From the NCBI GenBank assembly GCA_020348065.1, contig CP070742.1:527893-569465 (forward strand): 41,573 nucleotides of DNA. The letters are read 5' to 3'. Origin of the DNA: Candidatus Zixiibacteriota bacterium (GTDB lineage Bacteria > Zixibacteria > MSB-5A5 > UBA10806). The notes below the pieces were generated by a model that saw nothing but the letters and a program-made list of their open reading frames with translations, was not told the origin of the DNA and made no database searches. Positions 9,243 to 18,572 of the stretch are shown here, one piece after another. The translations under genes were made by a program, and so were the position numbers. How positions within the stretch are numbered: position 1 is the first letter of the stretch; each line of letters begins with the position of its first letter.

Positions 9243-9440
9243 CCCGATAAATTGAAGACGCTTGTTTTCAATAACATCAAGAATATAATATTAAATTATT
9301 ATTATGCAAATACAATTCTACTATCCCGTCACGACGGTAACATCAAAAAAATATGGGGTGGCCATTAAAAAGCTGTTTTGAAAAGAGGCTAACCACATTG
9401 TGTTATAATGACTTATAAGCCGAATCAGACCTTTCTCCAT

Positions 9441-9470
9441 AAAAAACCCCCGTCTTTAAAACGGGGGTTT
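9441..9470 (-). terminator. Intrinsic terminator of the 614-residue protein gene
   Basis: On the minus strand AACCCCCGT pairs with ACGGGGGTT (arms 9461-9469 and 9445-9453, 7-base loop). The stem runs into TTTTTT ending at 9441. It starts about 23 bases after the stop codon at 9493. Confidence 0.85.
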
Positions 9471-9492
9471 CGCAATGTCGGTGCTTTTGCTT

Positions 9493-11337
9493 TTACTTCA
9501 AAAGAACCATCTTCCTGGTCTGCGACTTGTCATCTACGCTGAGTCTGTAGAAATAAACTCCGGAAGCCGCATCCGAGGCATCCCAGCTGACAACGTTCTC
9601 TCCGGCATCAAAATGACCGGAAAGATCGGCCACTTTCTGGCCGGTAAGATTGTAGATGCCAATAGCGACATCGGATTCATTTTCGATAGTGAAGGCGATA
9701 TTGGTTTTCGCGTTAAACGGATTGGGATAATTCTGCGAAAGCGAGAATTCTGTCGGGGCCATGTTTTCATCGTCGATACCGGTCTGAGCTTCAGCGTCAA
9801 ACTTGATCATGACATCCGATAATGACCGATCGCGATCGGGAGCGAGACCGCCGGTATATTCCCAGCCCCTGTTGGAAAGCGGAAACGTCTGATCCATACC
9901 GAAAGCGAAGGTGCCCTGGAATGCGTGAAGCACCACAATCCAGAATTTATCATTGGCGGCGATATTTATATTGTCCGCTGAAAAATCTACGCTCTTCCAA
10001 CCATCGGACGTAATCGTTATTGTATCTCCGGCAAGGGGATTGCCCTCATCCGGGTGACCATTACCGTCGTCCGGAAGTACCCAGATATAGGCCGGACCGG
10101 GAGCATTAGATGCGAATACATTGAAGTATGCGTTGGTCATATGAACCGGTTCCGGTATCTGAAATTCCTGGGCGAAACCTGAAAAATCGCCGTTCCAGCT
10201 GCGCCCGTCCTCGCCGATATCGTCACAGAACGCTATCTGCTGAGGCAACTGGTAAGCGTCGATTTCGCAGGTCAGGGAGTTGTTAAACGAATTCTGGTCA
10301 CCGGATAATATAGCCGAAAAGGTCGCGCGATAAACAGTATCTTGAGTCGGCGTAAACGGGTCCGGATAGGTAATCCATTGCTCTTCTCCGGGATCGAGAT
10401 GAGAAATCCAGTAATCATGAGTATAAACAGTCTCGTAATTCTTGCGAATCTGGCATAGAACTCTCAACGAATCCTCGGGCTGGTTGCCGAAATTCTTGGC
10501 GTTGACCTGTACCGTAAATGGTTCGTTTAATCGTATAAACTGACCGGCGGAACCGTCAACCAACCCATCAACTATACCGAAATCATGGACCACAAAATTG
10601 GGATCGGGGTCCGGATGGAACACAATGGCAAGGTTTTCATGCCACATTCTCTGAACCGGATTATTGTCATGAAGATACTCGAGGCCGACCTGACCATTTA
10701 CGTTCTCGATCCCGATAACGGTGCGGTTCTCGCCGTTGGAATCCAGGAACGTACCCTGGTTGGGACCATACTGGAACTTTATCGTCGAATCGCCCGCCGA
10801 GAAAATGCACTGGAAGGTATGGCTGCTGTTGGCAGTGCCGAATTCCCTTACGTGAAGATACGAAATAATGAACGTGTCAGCGCTGTTGGTGTAATACCAG
10901 CACTCGCCGTCACCCTGGGTAAAATCAAGGTCTCCGGTAAGAATGGCCACGAGATCATTCGGGAGAACATAGTACGGTATGCCTGAAAACGGATGCGCAT
11001 AGTTGGCGTTGGACGAGAACGAAATATAACCGTTGGAACCTATCCACATGCGATTAACCTCGTACCAGTAATAGGGAAAATTAAATCCCATGCCAACGGG
11101 ACCGACGTTGTTATCGTCAGCGAGACCCGTCACCCGGGTACCGATGGATGTAATATCAATCCACGAATAAACCGGCGCACCGCCGCCATCGTTGTCTTCC
11201 CAGGAATAACCGAAGGCATCCGGGCCGCCGATATCAAACGTTATGGGAAGCGGTTCCGATGTCCCGCTGTTTGTGGCCGCAGTAGCAATGCCCGCTAAGA
11301 ACAAAAATACTACTGACAAAGTCGTAATTCTTTTCAT
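9493..11337 (-). CDS. Secreted protein with nidogen-like N-terminal domain and type IX-like sorting tail
   Basis: This 614-residue protein has a clear signal peptide (residues 1-21, ending ATAA). Residues about 30-245 hold a domain with GFNFPYYWYEVNRMWIGSNG, GYISFSS, and HTFQCIFSAGDSTIKFQYG. This is the pattern of a choice-of-anchor or nidogen-like beta-sandwich domain in many secreted bacterial proteins. Residues about 250-360 look like a CARDB-type Ig-like domain (VNAKNFGNQPEDS). A further beta domain runs to about 510. The tail is QNYPNPFNAKTNIAFTIE, then SGVYFYRLS, ending TRKMVLLK. No enzyme motif is seen, so a function cannot be named. AGGAGG precedes the ATG by 5 bases. The upstream gene ends 97 bases away without a terminator, so the two may be cotranscribed. 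Confidence 0.88.
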   Translation of the reverse strand: MKRITTLSVVFLFLAGIATAATNSGTSEPLPITFDIGGPDAFGYSWEDNDGGGAPVYSWIDITSIGTRVTGLADDNNVGPVGMGFNFPYYWYEVNRMWIGSNGYISFSSNANYAHPFSGIPYYVLPNDLVAILTGDLDFTQGDGECWYYTNSADTFIISYLHVREFGTANSSHTFQCIFSAGDSTIKFQYGPNQGTFLDSNGENRTVIGIENVNGQVGLEYLHDNNPVQRMWHENLAIVFHPDPDPNFVVHDFGIVDGLVDGSAGQFIRLNEPFTVQVNAKNFGNQPEDSLRVLCQIRKNYETVYTHDYWISHLDPGEEQWITYPDPFTPTQDTVYRATFSAILSGDQNSFNNSLTCEIDAYQLPQQIAFCDDIGEDGRSWNGDFSGFAQEFQIPEPVHMTNAYFNVFASNAPGPAYIWVLPDDGNGHPDEGNPLAGDTITITSDGWKSVDFSADNINIAANDKFWIVVLHAFQGTFAFGMDQTFPLSNRGWEYTGGLAPDRDRSLSDVMIKFDAEAQTGIDDENMAPTEFSLSQNYPNPFNAKTNIAFTIENESDVAIGIYNLTGQKVADLSGHFDAGENVVSWDASDAASGVYFYRLSVDDKSQTRKMVLLK

Positions 11338-11434
11338 TAATCCTCCTGAACTAAAAAGCGTTTAACTCAAACAATATTTTTTCTCTCTGAAATTCACCTC
11401 CTTACTCCGTTCTCTTAAATTTTTCGCTGGTTTT

Positions 11435-14400
11435 CTATTTAATTAACGTCATTCTTCTGGTCTGCGACAACCTGCCGAATTCCAATTTATAAAAATAAAT
11501 GCCGGACGCAAGCGATTCGCCGTCACAATTTCGCCCATCCCAGTTTATTTCATGTACGCCGGCGTTTAAGCTATTTAAATCAAAAGACCTTACCCTGCGG
11601 CCAAGCAGATCGAATATATCCAGTCCTGCATCGCCGCCGGAGGGAATTGAAAACCTGATCAACGTGTTCATATTAAACGGGTTGGGATAATTCGAGATTA
11701 AGCGGAATTCGTGGGGAACGGCGCCGCCGATATCATTTTCGATATCGGTTACAAAATCGCCGTAATATCCGCTCCTGTGATTATCGGCGGCAAACATCGG
11801 CCAGGGGAAATTGAGATTGCTTAACGGATCTTTATAATCTATAACCTCCAGGTTGTTTCCGGAAGTCCTTACTCCCACGACGATTTCAGCATCGCCGTCA
11901 GAATCGAGATCGCCCAGGGCGGCGGACGCGGAAATCGGGGCGCCCAGAGGGGTCATAATCGGGAAGTTGTCAAGAGGCTGCCCGTTCGAGGCCAGAGCAT
12001 AGATTACTCCGTCGCCACCTCCGAATATAATATCATTGCCGCCGTCTCCGTCAATATCACCCACAACAGGCGAGCCGCTGATAGAGCTGCCGATATCAAC
12101 CGGATATCCTCCCTGATCGGAGCCGTTCCGGTTCTTGATATACAGCATCCCCCCGCTGCTGCCGAATAGTATTTCCAGATAACCATCGGGTTCAACGTCC
12201 GCAAGGGAGGGACTCGATTTAATAATGCTTCCCGCGTTTATAGGCCATCCGTCCAGATCGGCGCCGTCATGATTAAAGACATGCACGTTGCCCGAAAATG
12301 TGGTTACGACTATATTGAGATATCCATCGCCGTCGATATCGGCGACGGCGGCTGACGTTTGTGATGTCGAGGCCATAGACGCCGGAAACCCGCTTACATA
12401 TGTTTTATCGCTGTTCCAAACATGTAAAAGCGAATCAAATCCGCAGGCGATGATTTCCGGCAAATCATCATTGTCGATATCCGCCGCGGCCGCCGAACCA
12501 TAGAAAGGATGTGTACCGTCATAAGGCCAGTTGCCAAAAACTGTCCCGTCGTGGTTTATAACATAAACCTTGCGGCCGGTGAAACCCGTGGTAATTATCT
12601 CCAGATCCCCGTTGCCGTCAATATCTGCCAATACGGGAGTGCAATAGCTGATCGATGACAGACTATATGGAAATCCCGCGAGCACATTGCCGCCTTCGTC
12701 CCAGACATAAATATCGCCCGACCTGGAAATTCCCACGACCTCATAATCGCCGTTACCGTCCAGGTCTCCGATGGCGGCTCCTCCCGGCGCGGTTGAACCG
12801 ACGTATTGCGGCCAGCCCGGAGAAATACTGCCGTCGGACTCGAACGCATAGTAATTTCCATCTCCTGCCGAAACTATGATCTCGTTATAATCGTCCGAGT
12901 CAAAATCGAAAATTATCGCCGGCGATTCGATATTGCCGGGAATATTACCCGGAAATCCGAACTGCTTAAGACTGACTTCGACAGTTATATGCAAATCTCT
13001 TTGATATCCGTCGGTATCCGTGACATGCAAAGTCAGTTCATGCATTCCGATCATGGCGTCCGGGCTTACATGAACGCTATACGGATCAGAAAGATTGTTG
13101 GCAGTTCCGCCCTGCCCCGGAGTATTCCCGAAGGTCGAGACCGAATCTTCAATAATAAACAGGTTGCCGGACCTCAGAACGCCGGTTACGCCGACGGCAT
13201 CGGCCCACGTATTTATCAGCGTTAATGATAAGTCAAAGGATTCGGAGGGATTTAAAATCCCGTCGCCGTCGTCAAGCGTTAATGTAATATCAAAATCATC
13301 GATGTCCAGTCTCGGCATAAGTTCTATACCTACCGCCGCGGCAGCGTTGACCCTTCCCGATCCCAGCATCCCCACGTAATTCGGATTAAGGTGATCGATG
13401 TTATCGGCAGTGTTCATAACTCTGTTCATGGCCTGGTCGGGACCCCACAATGGATTGGCGGCTCTTACCAGCGCGACCACGCCCGCTACAATCGGAGAAG
13501 ACATGGAGGTACCCTGACGAGATGCGAAGGAGTTCCTGTCCCATGTAGAAAATATATTCTCCCCCGGGGCGCAGATATCTATCGTCGACCCGTAATTAGA
13601 AAATGATGATTTTATGTCATTTACGCCGGTTGATGCAACCGAGAGCACATGCTCATAGGCGGAGGGATAATGAGGCGACTGCACATTTTCGTTCCCGGCA
13701 GACGCCACAACGGCCGCGCCCTGCTGCCAGGCGGCATTAATTACATTCTGTTCTCCCTGCGAAGGATTTCCACCTCTTCCCCAACTGCAGTTAACAACAC
13801 GACATCCGTTTTCAACGGCGTAGATAATTCCGGCGTAACCGTGTGACATACTGCCCGGATTATAGTCAGTTGACGCTTTTACGGCCATAATCCTGGCCGC
13901 CCAGCCCACGGCGGCGCCCCCGTAATTGTTGTCGGTGACCATGGTCGCGCACCCGGCGACATGGGTGCCGTGTTCCGCGTACGGTTCGGCGGGATCGGGA
14001 TCGTTCATGGCGATATCGTACCCGACCACGTCGTCCACCCTGCCGTTGCCGTCATCATCGAGTCCGTTCAGATCGGCCGCCGTAAACCTGCCGTCGCCGT
14101 TTATGTCCTCCGGCCCGTTAATCCACATGTTGTCTTCCAGATCCGGATGATCATAAAAAACGCCGGAATCGACTATGCCGATAATAGAACGGTCCGTGGA
14201 GTCTCCCCTGATTATATCCCAGGCCAGATAGGCCTCAATATTGGTGAGGTGATACCAGGATGAGATCATGGGATCGTTGGGTACATAATCGATATAATTC
14301 AGATAATACGGCTCGGCGAACTCGATATTTATATCGCTGTCAAGCGATTCCATGGCCGAATCAAAATTCGAGTAATCGCCAATCGTGGCAATGTACATTC

Positions 14401-14686
14401 TTCCGACTATATCCCGCATCGGCCCGGTCTTCAAAGGATAAGGGTAAAAACGCTCGATCTTCGTTATATTTTCGCGCCCGACAATTATGTCTATATTATC
14501 ATTGCCGGTCGATCCAAACCGGTTTTCCGCAAGATCAAGTAATGAAAGCTCGATCCCCGGTTTCACCGAAAATACCATCTTATTCTCAACAAAATCAATC
14601 CCGGGAACACCGTCAACTGCATGGCTCAAACCAAATAACAGTAAAAAAAGAAGGTTCACAATAAATAATCGGTAAAAGGCATTCAT
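11435..14686 (-). CDS. Secreted S8 protease with FG-GAP repeat block and type IX-like sorting tail
   Basis: This 1083-residue protein has a signal peptide (residues 1-23). The S8 domain spans about 140-460 with D173 (IVDSGV), H239 (HGTHVAGCATM) and S394 (GTSMSSPIVAGVVAL). Between Asp and His lies a calcium-loop insert (194-223) with two EF-like motifs, DINGDGRFTAADLNG and DDDGNGRVDDV. An Ig-like segment follows (about 465-575). A block of FG-GAP/VCBS repeats (about 580-985) has motifs such as DLDGNGDYEVV and DIDGDGGNDIIFGGGDG, forming a likely beta-propeller. The tail is SNYPNPFNMNTLIRFSIP, ending TRRMTLIK. It is a paralogue of the neighbour at 15087-18326. The propeller could direct the protease to a surface or polymer (inference). 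No terminator is seen before the next gene. Confidence 0.93.
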   Translation of the reverse strand: MNAFYRLFIVNLLFLLLFGLSHAVDGVPGIDFVENKMVFSVKPGIELSLLDLAENRFGSTGNDNIDIIVGRENITKIERFYPYPLKTGPMRDIVGRMYIATIGDYSNFDSAMESLDSDINIEFAEPYYLNYIDYVPNDPMISSWYHLTNIEAYLAWDIIRGDSTDRSIIGIVDSGVFYDHPDLEDNMWINGPEDINGDGRFTAADLNGLDDDGNGRVDDVVGYDIAMNDPDPAEPYAEHGTHVAGCATMVTDNNYGGAAVGWAARIMAVKASTDYNPGSMSHGYAGIIYAVENGCRVVNCSWGRGGNPSQGEQNVINAAWQQGAAVVASAGNENVQSPHYPSAYEHVLSVASTGVNDIKSSFSNYGSTIDICAPGENIFSTWDRNSFASRQGTSMSSPIVAGVVALVRAANPLWGPDQAMNRVMNTADNIDHLNPNYVGMLGSGRVNAAAAVGIELMPRLDIDDFDITLTLDDGDGILNPSESFDLSLTLINTWADAVGVTGVLRSGNLFIIEDSVSTFGNTPGQGGTANNLSDPYSVHVSPDAMIGMHELTLHVTDTDGYQRDLHITVEVSLKQFGFPGNIPGNIESPAIIFDFDSDDYNEIIVSAGDGNYYAFESDGSISPGWPQYVGSTAPGGAAIGDLDGNGDYEVVGISRSGDIYVWDEGGNVLAGFPYSLSSISYCTPVLADIDGNGDLEIITTGFTGRKVYVINHDGTVFGNWPYDGTHPFYGSAAAADIDNDDLPEIIACGFDSLLHVWNSDKTYVSGFPASMASTSQTSAAVADIDGDGYLNIVVTTFSGNVHVFNHDGADLDGWPINAGSIIKSSPSLADVEPDGYLEILFGSSGGMLYIKNRNGSDQGGYPVDIGSSISGSPVVGDIDGDGGNDIIFGGGDGVIYALASNGQPLDNFPIMTPLGAPISASAALGDLDSDGDAEIVVGVRTSGNNLEVIDYKDPLSNLNFPWPMFAADNHRSGYYGDFVTDIENDIGGAVPHEFRLISNYPNPFNMNTLIRFSIPSGGDAGLDIFDLLGRRVRSFDLNSLNAGVHEINWDGRNCDGESLASGIYFYKLEFGRLSQTRRMTLIK

Positions 14687-15030
14687 ATAAAGCTCCCGAT
14701 ATTTCGATCAGGTGTTTGAATTATTGTCAATCCCCCAAAAGTCTAATCTTTTCCTTAAAAGTTAAGTGATACTACGGCACAAATAAGAGGTAAAAACACC
14801 TCTATGTAATTTAAAAATTACATTCATATTGTCAAGTCAAAACTACAATCAAATATCCATAAACCCGCCTTAACCGCATGAAATTAAAGCAGATTCTGTG
14901 CCACATATTAGCTTATTTATTAATAATAACCCGTCAACTCCGGGTAATTTCATTAAAAAAATTGTATATTAATATATTATATTTTATTGATTCTCATTTT
15001 TTTTCATGAAATTTGGGGGAAATACAATAA
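14687..15030. other. Upstream region of the first FG-GAP protease gene
   Basis: No gene is seen. The minus strand carries TTTTGACTTGACA around 14830-14842. This is a TTGACA-type -35 with only a poor -10 (TAAATT after 16 bases). A 6-bp-arm inverted repeat, AGAGGT/ACCTCT, lies at 14786-14803 and could be an operator or leader hairpin. The remainder is AT-rich. Confidence 0.35.
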
Positions 15031-15062
15031 TAAAAAGCCCCGGAGTTAATCTCGCCGGGGCT
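15031..15062 (-). terminator. Intrinsic terminator of the second FG-GAP protease gene
   Basis: On the minus strand AGCCCCGG pairs with CCGGGGCT (arms 15055-15062 and 15036-15043) and is followed by TTTTTATT. It lies about 25 bases after the stop codon at 15087. Confidence 0.85.
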
Positions 15063-15086
15063 CTAATTGATTGCTATAAAATAGGA

Positions 15087-18000
15087 TTACTTCAAAAGAA
15101 GCATCCTCATTGTCCTGGAACCCTCAAGACTTTCAAGCCGATAGAAATATATACCGGACGCTACCGCCTTGCCGCTGCCGTTGGTGCCGTCCCAGATCAG
15201 GCTGTATCGGCCGGCGTTTAACATACCGGATTTGAGGTTTACAATCTTGCGTCCCAGCAGATCATAGATCGATAAATTGATTTCGCCGGGAACACCCAGG
15301 GCAAACTCTATGGTAGTCTGCGCGTTGAACGGATTGGGATAATTCTGGGATAGACCAAATCTGTAAGGTACGGATGCCGGTTCGTCTGCTGATGTCACTA
15401 CGTCGGTGCTATTATGACTTCTCCAGATATCATAGCCAAAATTAGGCCACTGCAAATCGTTCTCCGATGCTGATTCCTTGTAGTCCAGAACTATGAGATT
15501 CTGCTCGGCGGATTTAACACCAAAGACTATTTCCATGTCGCCGTCACCGTCCAGATCTCCCAGTGCGGCGGTACTGGTAATCTGGCCGCTGGTCGGAACG
15601 TTCATGGGGAAATTCCTGATTTCGGAACCGTCGCCGGCGAATCCAAAAATGGTGCCGCTTCCGGTTCCAACAATTATATCAGGTTGCGAATCTCCCGTAA
15701 TATCGCCCACCACCGCGGCCGCAATCACACTTCCGCCCGTGCTCTGCGGAAATCCTGTTACTTCCGATCCGCTGGCGACGTCAAAAACATGAATCTCGCC
15801 GTCATTACCGCCAAAAATAACATCGAGATCGCCATCTCCATCAATATCGGCCAGTGACGGAGAACTCCTGATTATACCGGAGGACGATACCGGATAGCCG
15901 TTGGCTATACTGCCGTCATGATTTATCACATAAAGGCTGGCTGAACTGGTCACCACGGCTATTTCCATATCGGGATCGCCATCCAGATTACTTACCGCGA
16001 CGGATCCCCAGACAACATCGTCGAGAGATACGGGGAAACCGGTCACTTCATTACCGTCGAAATTATAGGCGTGGAGCGAGGAGTCAAAGCCGGCGTAGAT
16101 AATCTCCATATCTCCATCGCCGTCAAGATCGCCGGATGCGGGAGAGCCGTACCACCTGTTGCTGCCGGCTACCGGCCAGCCGGAGAAGTTCGAACCATCG
16201 TGATTCAGCACATATATATTGTTGTTGGCAAATGAGCCCGCAATAATCTCAAGATCGTAATCGCCGTCGATATCAGCAAGCATCACGCCCGAGTAAAAAA
16301 TTCCGCCCAGATTCACCGGAAAACCGGGAAGGACATTTCCGGCGGTGTTCCAGGCATAGATATTGCCGTTTTTGGAGATCGCTACGACTTCATAGCCTCC
16401 AAGGGCATCCAGGTTGCCCACCGCGGGACCGGTCAAGATATCACCCGATGCCGACTTGGGCCAGCCATTCGAATTCTGGCCATCCGCTTCGATAACATAA
16501 GTATTATCATCGGAAGAACCGACGATTATTTCATTGGAACCGTCCACGTCAACATCGAAGATCAACGGTGACGACTCTATATTGCCGGGGATATCCAGGG
16601 GGAAATTGAGCAGATAGAGCGATGTTTCGATCACCAGATCAACGTCGTCGTTATAACCGCCGTCAGCCTGTATATTCATATTCACGGTTATGGGACCGGG
16701 GATATTATCGGCGCTAACGGTTCCGTCAAAGGGATCGCTGAAGTTATCCGCAGATCCGCCGTGAGAGATATTGCCGAAATTCGCCGACCCGTCCGAGAAA
16801 CTTATATCATCATTGCCGGTTAAGGTGACCACAACATTTTCAGCATCGGCCCAGATATTCTCCAGAGTCAGAACCAGTTCGAAAGATTCGCCGGGATTCA
16901 AAATACCGTCGCCGTCATCATCGGTGATGGTCAGCGATCTGCTTCTTTCGACGATATTTGGAGTGTTTGCCGAGGCCAGGGCGGAGTAAGCGTTAATCCT
17001 GCCGGAACCCAGCCGCCCCGCATACTGCGGATTAATATCATCGATATTATCGGCGGAGGCGATAATAATATCCGATATGTCATCGGGACCTGCCGAGGGA
17101 TCTGCGGCCTTTAAAAGACCTGCCAGGCCCGCGGTTACAGGGGCCGCCATTGACGTACCATCCATAGCAATAAAACCGTTGGTAGCCCAGGTGGCGTAAA
17201 TACCGACGCCGGGAGCGGAGACATCAACATACGAGCCGTATGAACTGAATGAGGCTTTAATATCGGCCTGATTTGTCGCCGCCACGGCTAACACATGGTT
17301 GTAAGCTGCCGGGTAATGGTTTTGTGTATTGTTTACATTACCTGCGGCCGCCACCACCAGTACCCCTCCGGCCCAGAGACCGTTAATTATACTCTGGTAA
17401 TTCGAGCTATAGTAAGATGAACCCCAGGAACAGTTTATGATATGCGCGCCATTATTCGCCGCCCAGATCATCGCAGGATATACGGCCGTTAACTGACCGG
17501 CGTAGTTTGCTCCCTTGTTGGCCATGACTCTCGCCGAAAATCCCAAGCTGGCGCCGTTGAGGCCGTTGTCGGTAACCTCAGAAACGCAACCGGCCACATG
17601 GGTACCATGAATGGGAGAATCCTCTCTGGGATCATTATCGTTATTGCCGTTATCCCAGCCTATAACGTCATCAACATATCCGTTACCGTCGTCATCGAGG
17701 CCGTTGTAATCGCCCGCGTCCATAGTGCCGTTCCCATTGAGATCTTCAGGCTCGTTAATCCACATGTTAGCAGCGAGATCGGGATGCATCCAGTATATCC
17801 CGGTATCGCAGATAGAAATGATGGCCACCCTGGTGGTATCACCCCGGAGAACATCCCAGGCGTTATAGGCTTCGACTTTGTTCAGATGCCACTGCGCATT
17901 AATGGAAGGATCGTTTGGAGTATAATCAAGATGGGGGATATCGTAAAGATCGGAAAATTCTATGTCCGCGCTGCTTTTGAATGCGGTATAGGCGGATAAA

Positions 18001-18326
18001 ACATCAATCCCCTCCTCAACATGAAGGATATACATTCTGGGTACTATATCCTTTAATCCGGTCGCCGTAACCGGTCCGTCGTAAAAAGGCTCTATTTCCA
18101 CCACCCTGTGGGAGGCGCATAGATTATCAATCGAGTTTATGCCTGTAAATACAGTTCCGGAAACAAGGGTCTCGGTATCCAGAGGTGGCGTGCCGGGCAT
18201 CGTCGTTACTATGAATCGATCCACGAGATATTCCGCTCCGTTGGGCAAGAAGGCGGTCTCCAGACCCGCCGCCATCAAAGTGGCAGGAAGTGACAACAAT
18301 ACGGCTAACGCAATTGCAATTCTCAT
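15087..18326 (-). CDS. Secreted S8 protease with FG-GAP repeat block and type IX-like sorting tail, paralogue of the downstream gene
   Basis: This 1079-residue protein has the same domain order as its neighbour at 11435-14686. The signal peptide is residues 1-20. The S8 domain has D174 (ICDTGI), H240 (HGTHVAGCVSE) and S392 (GTSMAAPVTAGLAGL). The calcium-loop insert is at 195-224 (DLNGNGTMDAGDYNG, DDDGNGYVDDV). Then come an Ig-like domain with DDDGDGILNPGESFEL, an FG-GAP block from about 585 to 985 (DIDGDYDLEIIAGS, DIDGDGDLDVIFGGNDG), and the tail QNYPNPFNAQTTIEFALG, ending TMRMLLLK. A GGGAGAA ribosome binding site precedes the ATG. TTTTGACTTGATT near 18405-18417 may supply the -35. The paralogues probably arose by tandem duplication and have diverged considerably. 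Confidence 0.93.
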   Translation of the reverse strand: MRIAIALAVLLSLPATLMAAGLETAFLPNGAEYLVDRFIVTTMPGTPPLDTETLVSGTVFTGINSIDNLCASHRVVEIEPFYDGPVTATGLKDIVPRMYILHVEEGIDVLSAYTAFKSSADIEFSDLYDIPHLDYTPNDPSINAQWHLNKVEAYNAWDVLRGDTTRVAIISICDTGIYWMHPDLAANMWINEPEDLNGNGTMDAGDYNGLDDDGNGYVDDVIGWDNGNNDNDPREDSPIHGTHVAGCVSEVTDNGLNGASLGFSARVMANKGANYAGQLTAVYPAMIWAANNGAHIINCSWGSSYYSSNYQSIINGLWAGGVLVVAAAGNVNNTQNHYPAAYNHVLAVAATNQADIKASFSSYGSYVDVSAPGVGIYATWATNGFIAMDGTSMAAPVTAGLAGLLKAADPSAGPDDISDIIIASADNIDDINPQYAGRLGSGRINAYSALASANTPNIVERSRSLTITDDDGDGILNPGESFELVLTLENIWADAENVVVTLTGNDDISFSDGSANFGNISHGGSADNFSDPFDGTVSADNIPGPITVNMNIQADGGYNDDVDLVIETSLYLLNFPLDIPGNIESSPLIFDVDVDGSNEIIVGSSDDNTYVIEADGQNSNGWPKSASGDILTGPAVGNLDALGGYEVVAISKNGNIYAWNTAGNVLPGFPVNLGGIFYSGVMLADIDGDYDLEIIAGSFANNNIYVLNHDGSNFSGWPVAGSNRWYGSPASGDLDGDGDMEIIYAGFDSSLHAYNFDGNEVTGFPVSLDDVVWGSVAVSNLDGDPDMEIAVVTSSASLYVINHDGSIANGYPVSSSGIIRSSPSLADIDGDGDLDVIFGGNDGEIHVFDVASGSEVTGFPQSTGGSVIAAAVVGDITGDSQPDIIVGTGSGTIFGFAGDGSEIRNFPMNVPTSGQITSTAALGDLDGDGDMEIVFGVKSAEQNLIVLDYKESASENDLQWPNFGYDIWRSHNSTDVVTSADEPASVPYRFGLSQNYPNPFNAQTTIEFALGVPGEINLSIYDLLGRKIVNLKSGMLNAGRYSLIWDGTNGSGKAVASGIYFYRLESLEGSRTMRMLLLK

Positions 18327-18572
18327 CTGATTCTCCCTTTTTCTTTTATTTAATCTCTCTTAGAATTCACATTGACTAATTAAATTAAATAAATTACCAG
18401 AATAAATCAAGTCAAAATCTATGCCGTCTATTCCTGTCGATATTAACATTTATAGGTCATCGGCCGTTCCATAAAATTCTCCTAAGCTTATAATTTACAT
18501 TGCGGTTGCCAGATCAAACTATTATGGGCAGATAATCATATCGATCAATCGGAATATTATCAATGAAGCGAT

